Assembly: GCA_022605405.1 (NCBI GenBank) | Contig: JABYQQ010000001.1 | Coordinates: 3,286,001-3,350,000 of the forward strand | Direction: 5' to 3' | Length of the DNA stretch: 64,000 nt | Source: Earliella scabrosa | Lineage: Eukaryota; Basidiomycota; Agaricomycetes; Polyporales; Polyporaceae | Shown: piece after piece, positions 24,422-35,413 of the stretch | Position numbering within the stretch: position 1 is the stretch's first letter | How the letters are laid out: every line of letters begins with the position of its first letter | Translations under genes and position numbers: made by a program | The notes under the pieces: model-generated | Databases searched by the model: none | Seen by the model: only the letters and a program-made list of their open reading frames with translations | What the model was told of the DNA's origin: nothing

Positions 24422-24889
24422 ATCGTGTTTGCGGGTGTTCGTGTATGCGCCAGAGGGGTTTTGCTGTTGCTGGGGCTGGACAACGAGCCTGAGCGTACGT
24501 ATCCTCACAGCCTCACGGTTGGCGAGTGGATGGTGAGTTGAGAGCTGGATCCCGCCTGGAAGCGGAGAGCTTCAGAACTGGTCGGTCGCAAGAACGCCGT
24601 CGAGCACTGCATCCCGGGAGTTAATCACGCCTCACCGAAGACGCGGACGCTAAGGTCCACGCGATGTCGAGCCCAGGCTCGCCGGGTCAGCTCCGTGTTC
24701 AAGATCCACTACCAAGGGAAACTTCAAACCACCGCTGTGAATCAGCCGGCGCTGCGATACATACTGCATGTTCTCCATGCTTGCAAGTTGACCTTGCACT
24801 GGGCACACAAGGAGTTCAGTACATGATTTTCGTGAATGCTGGGTGCTGCGGAAGGCTGAGCATATGGTCAGCTTGATGACTGCCACAGT
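24422..24889. other. Intergenic upstream of the 7TM gene
   Basis: Contains the upstream region of the minus-strand 7TM gene. Nothing else is recognisable before the inverted-repeat element. Confidence 0.5.
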
Positions 24890-25373
24890 ACTACACCTGA
24901 TTCCGAAATGAATGCCCGACAACTCCGATCACACAAAGCGCGCGAGTGTACCGAAAGTGAACTCAGCTAAGATTCCTGTGGATTTGACCTCATAATCCAT
25001 GATAGACAGGTCCAAGGGATCATAGAATGCATGTACCTTTGGGAATGACGCTTGGACTCGTGTTTGACACCAGCGACAGCAGGCAGAAGGAGGCCAGCTC
25101 ATCGGGCGCCAGACATGGGACAGTCAAGCGCCCAAACATGTCAGATTTTCCTTTGACATTATCGGCCGCTCTTGTCCCCAAACGTGCTGATTCTAACTCA
25201 CAAGGAGTGCCGATGTACTGAAGAACATGGCTGCAGCACTTCGGCGCACATGTGGTGGTGTTCGATGCCTCAAAATCTTGGAGAGCACAAGATGTGCTGG
25301 TCGCGCGCTTTTTGCGATCAGTGATGTCGGGCATTAAAAATTAAATTTTTTTCATTTCGGAATCAGGTGTAGT
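24890..25373. mobile_element. MITE-like element with long terminal inverted repeats
   Basis: The left end ACTACACCTGATTCCGAAAT, followed by GAATGCCCGAC and later AAAGCGCGCGA, reappears as its reverse complement at the right end (TCGCGCGCTTTTT, GTCGGGCATTA, then ATTTCGGAATCAGGTGTAGT). The right copy has an extra AT-rich insert of about 16 bases (TTAAATTTTTTT) inside the repeat. Each inverted repeat is about 60 bases. The 484-bp element has no transposase, only chance frames, so it is non-autonomous. No clear target-site duplication was found, so the family is unassigned. Confidence 0.75.
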
Positions 25374-25869
25374 GAATGATGAGCGTCCCGACTCGGACGG
25401 TGGGGACTTTGACCATCGATCCCAATCATACGGGCCTCCATGCTTGAAGTTGAACGTTCAGAGCTGTGGTTGGCTGGCTACTAGTGCTACATCACGGTGA
25501 TAGCCTCCACGAGGCAACTTCCCCGCTGAGCCGCGCGAATCGAAGTGCTGCTTCTAGTGCACGGAAGACTCCGTAAGTTGTTAGTCCTGAGCGCCCAAGG
25601 CTAGCGCAACACGTTATTATACGGTATCCGAAGGCTTCGCTGGCTCGCCTGGGCTGGCCGTGACGCTGGCTAAAATCCGACCTAGCGCCAGAACTTCGAA
25701 GGACACGAGTGAAGGCGTCTGATTGACGCTGCGATTACAGCGTTCAGTACAAAGGGACAGTACAAACGGGGAATAATGTATATGCACAACAGGCCTGGTT
25801 ACTCGTACACATTGAGACGAACCTATCGATATCACCATGAAGAGCGTGTTGCTCGGGACCGCGCGATAC
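25374..25869. other. Intergenic between the MITE-like element and the P450 3' end
   Basis: No gene is supported. It holds the 3' flank of the minus-strand P450. Confidence 0.5.
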
Positions 25870-28266
25870 TCAGACAGTGCAGTGCGCGGCGCGCCAGAGG
25901 ATCTGGGACACCCGCGACTGTGACCGCGGTGTGATCGCACACTTGAAAGGGAGCGGATAGCTAGTATCGGGGATTTGGTCAGGTCAGGGCGGGGTAGTGG
26001 ACCAGGGCGGTGTGCGAGCGTACCTGACTAGGCCAGCAGTGTATTTAGGTACAAGCTCGCCGTCCGGCGGGGAAGCGATATTGAACACAGTGAGCAGGGT
26101 GGCGATGATGATGAAGACCGAGTTCTCGGCGAGCGGCTTCCCTGGGCACAATCTGTGCAGCCACGGATAGTTCGTGAGCGGGGCAGCTGCGTCAGGAACA
26201 CACACGGAGTTCTATAGACTCACCGTCTCGCGAAACCAAAGGCCCAGTTGGCAGGGTCGATCGGGGCTTCGTCTGGACTAAGGCCTTCCTCCAGGTACCG
26301 TTCGGGCGCGAACTGGTGAGGATCGTAAGAGCCTCGGGCCTCGAACGCAACCGACCTAGCAAAACGTGAGTCTCGCCGCATTCCCCGCTTTGACATGGAC
26401 CGTGTACGTACCAGACGTTGGTGAAGATGACGGTGCCCTTCGGGATAAAGTAGCCCTCGTAGATGTCGTCCTGCGACGTAGCGCGACCCAGGCCTGACAG
26501 ATTGCGTCAACAGTTCAGTCTGCACAGCCGCCGCCCACCGAAACTGGACTGGCATATCGAGGATCGGCGCGGTGGAACTCACCGAGTGGGACGGCCGGGT
26601 TCCAGCGCATGACCTCCTTGATGAGCGCGTTCACGTATGGCAGGTTCGGGCGGTCGTTGATCGTCGGGAGGCGCTCAGTCCCAATCACCCTGTCGATCTC
26701 CTCCTGCGCCAGCCGCTGCTTGTCCCGGTTCAGCGCCATGGCCATGATGAACGTGAGCGTCGTCGCGTAGGTCTGTCAAGCCGCGATGGTGCGATGGTGC
26801 GCCGTGCGCCGGCGTGAGCAGACGTGCTCCTTTCCTGATGGGGATGCAGATGGGGACGTACCGTCTCGCCTCCGGCTATCATCGAGAGAAGAGATAGATG
26901 AATGGGAGCCAGGCATGGCAAGGAGCCGATGAGATTCATGGTCGTGCGGAGAAGACGGGAGATTGGGTGGGTTACGTACCACCGTACAAGGAGCCGGTCG
27001 CCCATTTGATGAGGTGGTCGAGATCACCCTTGTCGTACTCCGTCAAAAGATGGCGGGCAAGCGAGGGCGGCGCGGTGCCGGCTTTCTACGCTCCGGAAAA
27101 TGGTCTGAGGAACGGTCGAACGCGGGGCGTCAATGAGTGCGAGCTCTCACCATCTCTTGCTTGACGTGTTCGAACGGCTGGGTGACAAGGTGCTCGATCA
27201 TGGCTTTCCCTTCGCGCGCCTTCCGGTGAAACGGCATCCAGGAGGGAAGGTGCTTCACTGCCGGGGCGTCAGCGCTGTTGCTCGCGTTGAGAAGGACTTG
27301 GTGCTTGAACGAGCTCACTCCAAGGGAACATATCTGCTAGGAACGCGCCCGGATGGATGCACTTGCCAATCATCCGCATGGTGTCCTCGGCCTGCGTGAC
27401 ATACTGTGTGGGTGCAGTCAAGTCAGCCGCGCGCGTTGCCAACGTCTGAAACCGCGCGACGTCGAGAGAGAGAGAGCGCAGCGCGCACGTCTACGCACCT
27501 CGTTGTCCGCTTTGTCTGGAGACAGCCCGTACGTGATGGCGAGCACGATGCGCGCTGCACAGCTGGCCAAGTCTGTCAGAGTCGAGTGCATCACATTGCT
27601 CGGGAGCCAATGACACCCACAGTCTGACGTGGTCGATGAAACCCTCCGGCTTGTCGAGGAACTGTTTTGCCATGAGCGCCGCGAGATCCTCCTGTACAAT
27701 CTGGTACTGCTTGACGGCGGGTGGGCCCAACGCGCTGTGCTGGAGCCTCCGATGTACCCGCCAGTCCTCGCCGTACGTGAGCATGGGTGTGCTCTGCGCA
27801 GAGACGTCAGATAACGTCGTGTCGAGTATGCGGTTGTACGCGCCGCACCTTGTTCAGACACATCAGCTCCCCGACGACCGTGAAGGTCGGCCGATCAGAG
27901 TAGATGCTCGCGCGCTTCTCCAGAAGCGCATTGATCGCCTTCATGGAGTTGAGCACGAGGAACTTGTTTCCCATTCCGTGGTAGTACACGAGATCGCCTA
28001 GAAGTGTTGTGGCGCTCAGTCACAAGCCATGACGTCCCTGCCCAAAGGCAAGACATTGAAAGTAACATGGAGATCGGACACGCACCATATAGTTGTCTGT
28101 GCCGGTCAAACTCAAAGAACTCGTTGATACCGGGGATCTGCATGATGTTGCCCACGAGCGGCTTCGCAGGCGGGCCGGGAGGATACCGACGCGCGTACGC
28201 CCGGGATCGCACCCATACGATGACGGCAAGGAGCGCAACGGCCAGTGGGAGTGTATATCCGGACAT
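25870..28266 (-). CDS. Cytochrome P450 monooxygenase
   Basis: The protein begins with a membrane anchor ([19 protein letters not shown]) and the Pro-rich hinge [15 protein letters not shown], placing it on the ER membrane. Known P450 landmarks follow: [16 protein letters not shown] (C helix), [18 protein letters not shown], the I helix [20 protein letters not shown], ExxR in [16 protein letters not shown]-type [16 protein letters not shown], and the heme loop [15 protein letters not shown]. The closing exon gives [17 protein letters not shown]. It has about ten or more introns, including a 14-nt exon (26862-26875) coding the core of the I helix. The heme signature has Ala where Gly is usual (FxxGxRxCxG). 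It looks functional. The substrate is unknown. The motifs resemble the large agaricomycete CYP64/CYP5144-type clans. Confidence 0.9.
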
Positions 28267-29893
28267 GGCACGTTCGGTAATCAGGGCACGAGCGGGCTGA
28301 GGAGGGGAGCGGGTTCAGGCGTGGGTGGGGGTGCCCGTGGGGCGGTCACCAGGTATCGGAATCTCGTCCAGCTGTTATACTGATGGCGCTGCAAGGGTGG
28401 AAGTCCAGACGTCAGCTTCTCCGTTCATTTGGAATGAGGGGCAGCGTCTATCCACCTGACAATTATGGGATGGGAAACCGGGGAGGACGGAGTCGCGGGA
28501 CGGCGGGGGTGCCACAGCTGCTAGATGGACATGTTTGAAGGAAGGACGGATTCGGGATGGTGGGCATATGAATGACACGTCGGAGATCTAGATGCGTCTA
28601 TCGCATGCGCTAACACCACCACACGCACCTCCGTAACGCGGCAGCAGAAGCTACTGGACTTGTTACTAAGCAAATGGTGATCCAAAGACTGTGGCGCCAT
28701 GCTTGGCGGATTGTTTCATAGGTGATTTTTGGGGTGCTGTGTGCGCCCGAACATGATGGTGAGCGGGGCGAACGAGAGGTCGGTGTGGGTGCATGGGAGA
28801 GCAGCGACGGGAAAAGGCGGATAAAGAGCTCGCCGCTCTCGCGGGCCAGCGTCCGGAAATCGGAGTGCATGGACGAGTTCTCGGGTATGCGACTCGAAGC
28901 TGCTCGTGTACCCAAGAAGGCTTCTCGTGAGAAGGCGATGGCCAGCGAGAGTGCGCCTGAGTGCGTCTGGACGCGCGCGAATCTACCCGGCTAATAGATG
29001 GCTACGCATCAATTGATGTCAGCCCTGTGTCAGCCATTTGCACTACTGTAACAACGCTGCGTACCTCTTACTCTACCTCTACCAGGAATTGTGAGCCCAG
29101 CAGACAGATGATGGGATGGTTTGAGTCGTCGTACGGGAGCTCGACTGCCTTAAATGCTCACGCGCTACTGTAGCCACGTGGCATCAGACGCCGGCGTTTC
29201 GTAGCCTCGCTGACTCCGATCAACTGGACGTTCAGTATGGTCATGGTTTGTGGATTGCATGCATGTATCAGCCTCATTCGGGACTTAATCGCGTACGGAT
29301 ACGACGTTAGTTCGTCATAAGGAAGATCAACACTGGAAAACTAGTGGCGAGTCCTAACAGGTAGCTGGTACGGATTCGATGATTGATGCAGTTATCTGGC
29401 ATGGTGCCTGAAGGTCGTAACTATGGGCACATTTGTGGGGCTTTGGCTGCCCCTGGCCTGGCGACTACGCCTCCGTCTGTCGTGGATACAACTGGACAAA
29501 ATAAGCAACATGCTACTCGGTGATGACCACCCGCGTACGTTGCGGAAGAGTCCATGCGAGTGTTATTTGATACAATGATCGCATTGATTAGAATGAGCTC
29601 TAGGGTTACAGATATGGTGGTAGCATAGAACGAGCGAGCCCCAATCGCAAGAGGCCAACCCCGCGAGAAGGAGTGTGCAGTATGATACAATAAGGGTACA
29701 GTCGATGGGGCGGGTGCGGCAAGTCGAAGGTATTACAGGGGCATCACGGTCATGAGAACGAATTGTCCGTGTCGTAACAAAGAAAGCGAATTGGCGTCGT
29801 CGGGCGAGTGGTATCTGGGATGGTTTTGGATGCTCAGACCCGCAAGAGATCGTCCATTGAGGTCACTTGCGGGTAGGCGCACTCTACGACAGC
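28267..29893. other. Intergenic, about 1.6 kb
   Basis: No gene is supported. Short frames on both strands lack domains and splice chains. It includes the upstream region of the P450 gene and the 3' flank of the minus-strand PalI-like gene. Confidence 0.55.
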
Positions 29894-30628
29894 TTAGTAG
29901 GTGGCTCGGTGGCGGCCGCTGTAGCGACCGAACGAGCCGCACAAGCTGGCGAAGAAACCGAGGAAGAGTGCAACGAGAGCGCCGAGCACCAACCAGTTGG
30001 CATTTCCCCAAGTAGCATCGAAGCCGGCGTCGCGCATGTGGTTGCGAGCGACACCGAAGAGGACCATCTCGAGGACCCAAGCGACAAGCGTTACCAGGAA
30101 CGCAAGCGCGCTAACGAGGGTCATGAAGATGGTCCCAACACGGTGGTACGCGGCGCCGCAAAGCCCGAAGAGCACAGAGAAGCCGGCGAGACCAGCAGCT
30201 AGACAAGGAGTTAACGTCATGCGTCGATATCAAGCAGCAAGAAGCACATACCGATGGGGATCAGGATGAGGGTGTAAGTGAGGTTGTGGAACAGACGACC
30301 ATTGAGGCGATCATCTCTGTGAACGCTTGCGTGAGATGGCATCGGGTGGGGAAGGGGGTGAATACGTACGCCAAAGGATCCGGGAAGTACCAGCCAATGT
30401 GCGTGTCGGCGCCGGTATAACCGAACACACCGAAACGCGTCTCGGAGGCTCCTACTGGAGTATTGAGGAACGACACGTTATCCCATGTTGGTGATGATAC
30501 GGAAGCCTGAAGGAAACATGTTATTACAATGGAGAGACAGGGCAGTAAATGAATGAACATACGAAGATGAGGAGCACCATCGCGGCGAAGGAGAAGAAGA
30601 GGCCTGGTACAGCAGCGCCGGCAGCCAT
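29894..30628 (-). CDS. PalI/SUR7-family four-span membrane protein
   Basis: Exon 1 gives MAAGAAVPGLFFSFAAMVLL, a first membrane span. The second exon is an extracellular loop (VSSPTWDNVSFLNTPVG, RFGVFGYTGADTHIGWYFP). Then come DDRLNGRLFHNLTYTLILIPI, two spans in AAGLAGFSVLFGLCGAA and LVSALAFLVTLVAWVLEMVL, a hydrophilic loop with WGNANWLVL, and a last span ending GFFASLCGSFGRY. The four-span layout with a long first extracellular loop and the CGSFG(R)Y end are typical of the PalI/Rim9/SUR7 family. Members act at the plasma membrane in pH signalling or in eisosome-linked domains. Which of these roles applies here cannot be told. Confidence 0.75.
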
Positions 30629-32912
30629 TGCGGATGTTCGTGAGGTCGTAAGGTTGAGTCTTGAGGCTAGAGGAGGAATGAGTGAGTGAGTGATCGCTGA
30701 GGGAGAACCACGAGACACGCACGAGACGAGGGAGAGATGAGCGAGGAGGAGCAACGGTGGATGTAGCGGAGGACGGAGACGGGGAGAATTTATGAGAGGG
30801 AGGGAGGTGACGTCAGCCGAGGCGCAGGAGACAGCCTCCTTCCATTTACGTCATATGCCACTCCTCGCGGTAGACGCGCGCCAGACGACTCCTGACCTCA
30901 CAGGAACGCGGCCAGCCACTGCTCCCACTGCCAGTCGCCAGCCGCGTGCTCCCACTCGCCGCTGGCCGACCCAGCCACGGCGGACGTCACCGCCAACGCT
31001 CCATGCCCTCTCCGCGTGTATCAATGCGCTCCGTCATAGTCTCCTTCTACTCAACGCCGACGCTCAGCCTCGTTCAGCCGAGAGATACGACCCAGTCGCG
31101 ACGTTCTCGACTCCTCGCTTTCTGCCCATGAGTCTCGAATACCCGCGTTTGCCGTGCGCAGTTTGTCCGATCCTATCCGACATTCGCAAGTACAGACACA
31201 GCCTCCGGAGCTGCATGCGGAAGGCGATGCTTTCCCGCCTCTCTTCTATGCCTGAACAAGATATCCGTATCTCCTCCAGAGTCCCAAGACTAGCATCCGC
31301 ACCTTAACCGCCTAGGCCGCTGCGCATATCTGTGCGCCTCAACATTCTTCGCAGCCAGGCTGTGCCCGTTTTCCTTGGCCGAGTGTCCTTTGTATCTGTC
31401 TGGTCGAAGACTGCGCTTGCTTCGTATAATCATGCAAGGATGACAGGTCATACGCAGCATGCGCGTGCGCCTCCAGGCGATGCCCTGGCTGCTCTATTAC
31501 ATCCAGGGCCATTCTGTCAGATAGTACACAGACAGAAAAGCGCCATCCCCGGATCCGGATCGGCGGCCAGGGTGCCCTGTTCCTCGTACGTCCATCGCGA
31601 TCCTCATCCTGATCGTCTCATCATCGATTGCAGCAACTTGAACAAGAGGTCGTCTACAGGACCTCAATGATCATGGGCAGATCACACCCGCAGTGCACCT
31701 ACGTCGAGAAGTTGGTTCATACGACCTTCATGTCCATGAGACGTCTTCATGATGTTGCTTCAACATGATCATATGTTCATGGACGGTTTGTTCACGGACG
31801 CACCCGGACAACGCAGACCCTCTATCCACGGCGCATCGCGGCGCGAGGTCATATTTGTGGAAGTGAGTCTCCCGATCTCGCGTGCCAGTGCGCACCCTGT
31901 GACTGACCCTTGTGCACCTAAGGCGCCGACCAGGGCATGCGTCCTCGATCTCAAGAAGACAGAACTGGTCCATAGAACATGTCAACACGTTGACTCCCAC
32001 CCATGTCCACGCTGAACGCAGACCGTGCAGTATGGCGCGCACTGCGCAGTCGACGACATTGTGTGTCTGGCCTTGAAGCACCTCTTGAGGTTACACAGGG
32101 CGCTTTCAAAGACCGTGACTTCACTCGGACCCGTCTGTTCCCTCCTTTGTATGACGATTGTTATTGACAAGCACAGCAATACCCCGGACATTGCTTGAGT
32201 TACCGACCCCGGCGACTCGAAGACCGCGAGTAAACCCCCGGTTATACTCACCTCGCTGCTGCCGCAAGGCAGGCTCATTGAGACTCTCGCCGCGGGGTCC
32301 ACACGCAAGTGGTCGTTCCAGATTTAGTCTGTTGCAAGCATACATTCGCGGAGAAGTGCCACGGTGCGAGACTCGTACTCTCATCTCTTACTCGATGAGC
32401 CTTTCGACCTGTCCTGACCTGGATTGCTTTGTGGCAACCCCAACCGCCACTGCACAATCGCTCTCGCAGAAAGCCCTGCCCTCCATTCTCCGGCTCTCAT
32501 TGATCCCCAATTGCGGCTGCGAGCCCTTCGCCCGTTTCCAGCCGTTGACGCAACGGGGCGCAGTGCGCAAGGGCATGAAGAAGAGGGGAACGCGCGCGAG
32601 GCTGCCCTTGCAGCCGGGGCAATTGTCCGTCTTTCCAGCGTCCACATTGCACCTCCTGTCCCTGCAGCCGCTATGACATGGGAGATGAGATGGGGGACGT
32701 GAGGCGCGGCAAAGCTTCGACCATCGACCACGACCACCGTTGAGTTCCCTCCCTTGCGGTCTGCGTACTCCCCAGCTCTGTCCTCTTGTGTCGACAGCCG
32801 CTTTGACCTGTTGTCCCTTGGTCGTGTCCTGTCCCGTAGGCTCACGGGTCGAGCTTTGGCAAAGTGTACGTGGCCACAGAAAGGCAAAGCGTCGGGCTTT
32901 CTTTGCGCGCGG
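30629..32912. other. Intergenic, about 2.3 kb
   Basis: No gene is supported. Frames overlap on both strands because of high GC content and carry no motifs. The 5' end is the upstream region of the PalI-like gene, and the last part is the upstream region of the next plus-strand gene. Confidence 0.55.
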
Positions 32913-32920
32913 TATAAGAG
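32913..32920 (+). promoter_or_regulatory. TATA-like box
   Basis: TATAAGAG is about 217 bases before the ATG at 33137, followed by a long CT-rich leader. Confidence 0.4.
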
Positions 32921-33136
32921 CAACCCGCCGCACGACCGCGCAACGTCCCCGAGCCACTGGTCCTCCTAAGCAGACCAACCACACGTTGCAAGGTCCCGTC
33001 CCCCGTCCCCTTTTCTATCGCATCGCGTCCCCCCTTCGACCTTCTTCACTTCGTTCATTCTTCTTCACCTTCACTTCACATCCACCGCACTTCTACTTTT
33101 GCAAAACCCCGTTTAGTGTCGCCCCGTACCGTCAAG

Positions 33137-34853
33137 ATGCAGAGGCGGCCTTCGTTCAGCGAGAGGCTCCGGAAGGTGTCCGATCCCTTGATGTGAGTGG
33201 CCACCATTCCTCCTTCTCACGTTCGCGCCTGACGATCTCCCGCGCAACCACCACAGTCAGATGATCGTCCCCGGTTCAGGCTCCAGCCACGGCCACAGCA
33301 GCGCCCACGGCCAAGAATCGTTCTTCGAGTACGGCAAGAAGGGCTGGCACGAACCCAAACGCCGGCCCCCAGACTCGTTCCTCCGCCATCGGCCCTCGTA
33401 CCGCAAGGTGTCGAAGGAGGAGATCCGGTACCCCCTCCTCCACCCGCCAGAAACATACGACCTCTGGGTCGAGAGCGCGACCATGAGCGCGGAGCGCGAC
33501 CGCGAGCGCTCGAGGACCCGTACGGCCGACGGCCGACTCCAGGACAGCGCGAGCTCGGAGCGGCCTGAGAGGCCGGCGCGCCCGAGCTTGGACGAGCGTC
33601 CGCTCGTCGTGCGCGACCCCCAGCTGAGGATGGAGGAGCAGAGGGTGTACCGCAGCGTGAACACCGCGAAGCGACCGGAGCGCCCGAAAGAGGAAGACCT
33701 CCCGTATGGCCCGAGGGGGAGCATTCCGAAGGCCCTGCTCCCCAAGGAGAGGCCGCCACCGCCGGCGGCCGCGGTGAGGGGGCGGGAGAAGCTGGTGAGG
33801 GCGAGTTCGGTGCCGTTCCCCCAAGGCCAAGGCGCAGGCGGGGGCGCACCGAAGAACGCTGCGCCCTCTCCGCCCCGTCCAGTATTCACCCCGTTCGCGC
33901 TTGTGGAATCGCCCACGCGCATGGAGCCAGAGCGGCGGAAACAAGAGCCCGCCGCCCCTCGAACAGAAGCTCCGTCCTCGCTCGCCCGTTCGTTTTCGAG
34001 TACCGCCTTGGATCGAACCACTCGCGCCGCGCACCCCGCACAGACCAGCCTGCGCCGACATGGCACGGTTCCGGATCTGGAGTTCAGGCCGACGCCGCCT
34101 CCGAAGGACCCGAAGTGGCTTGCGGCGAGCGCACAGGGGCCTGCGCCCGGGCGTCGCTACGGCGCGATGCGCAGGACGTCCTCGTCGGGCGATGTGCACC
34201 TGCCTCCCCAGCACGCGCGTTACCAGCCCGCGCTGGACCCCGCGCCCCAGCGACGCGTCCCGCTGCAAGCGCAAGACGAGAACCAGCCGCGACGCGCGCC
34301 GCCCGAGCTCCGGACCGTCAAGTCCACGCCGCTCAGCGCGCGTCTGCAGCCCGCGAACGGACTGGGGCTGCCCGCGCACCCCGCCGTGCACTTGGAGCGG
34401 ATGCGGAGCATTACCAGGACTCGTGAGCCGGACGTCCCGCAGGACGTCTCTCCCGTGGATGGTCCACAGTCTGCTCCACCTCTGCGTGGCTTTCAGGTGC
34501 AAAGAGAGTGGGAGCAAGCGACCATCCGCACCAAGGACCCTGTCGCAACGCGCCCCATCCAGAACACAGTCCGCCCAGCCCAGCCCGAGCGCACTCGCGA
34601 GCGCGACCCGTTGCCAGACAAGGAGCGCGAACGCAAGCGCCGGCGCGAGGGTAGGGAGGGGAAGACGACGGTGGAGTACTATGGGATGGCGGACACGTTC
34701 GCGCGGCAGATCGCGGTCGCGCTGGCTGAGCCTGAGGCCGTGACTCCCCTCCCGATCGACTGGGACAGGTTCGTGGCAGGCGGCAAGGACTTTGGGACGA
34801 AGCCGCTCGCTACGCGGAAGATCAGGGAGGAGAGGCATAGACAGCCTCGTTAG
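33137..34853 (+). CDS. Large intrinsically disordered protein, function unknown
   Basis: A short first exon (33137-33192, MQRRPSFSERLRKVSDPL) is spliced by a 64-nt intron to one long exon (33257-34853), giving about 550 aa. It is rich in Pro, Arg, Glu, Ser and Ala with many charged patches (RDRERSRTR, KERERKRRREGREGK) and few hydrophobic segments. Only the N-terminal HEPKRRPPDSFLRHRPSYRK and the C-terminal VEYYGMADTFARQIAVALA stretch look like foldable or conserved blocks. No domain is recognised. Nothing in the neighbours suggests a function. The long antisense frame across this gene is a shadow of its GC-rich codon use. Confidence 0.7.
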
Positions 34854-35413
34854 AGCCCGGCAAGTCGCAACTTCTTCAAGGGCCCGACCTGGTTACGTTC
34901 GCAAGCTATCATCATCATCAAGATCAAGCACACGCATACACTCACCTTCGTTGCATATTTATTCTTTCCCCTTCGTATTCGCTCTCGCCATCGTATTATC
35001 CGGCTGGAGGCTGGTCTCAGGATTCGGGACCGTTGGTCTCATGACGCACATGCACGACTCTTACGATCGCCGACTCGCCTGCACCAGCGCACCTGTTGTA
35101 TTTCTAGGTCAGATCTCACTGCTCGTTCCTGCTCCTATGCCACCTGGATGTGGCAAACTCACCCTCATTGTATTTCACCACTGCACTCCTCTCATTGCTC
35201 CGTACCCACTGTATCGATATTCCCGTTAGCAGAGACCACCACATACCGTATCACCTTTTAGATTAGTTACCACTCTCAGCACTTGGCTTCCACACGCAAT
35301 ATATCTGGTTCAATATGACGTCGACGTCTGGTGTTCCATGTCACGAGCACTGTGTTCCCTCAGGAAAAGCCCCATGTCATCGCAAAATAATCGTGTGCTA
35401 AGCAGACGGGACA
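34854..35413. other. Intergenic (converging 3' ends)
   Basis: Between the 3' ends of two convergent genes. A short CATCAT-rich tract lies near 34909-34921. No gene is supported. Confidence 0.6.

Noticed and set aside
33276..34838. 520-aa antisense frame across the disordered gene
   Set aside because: Mirror of GC-rich codon use on the other strand; the plus-strand frame has a spliced start, a TATA box and a leader.
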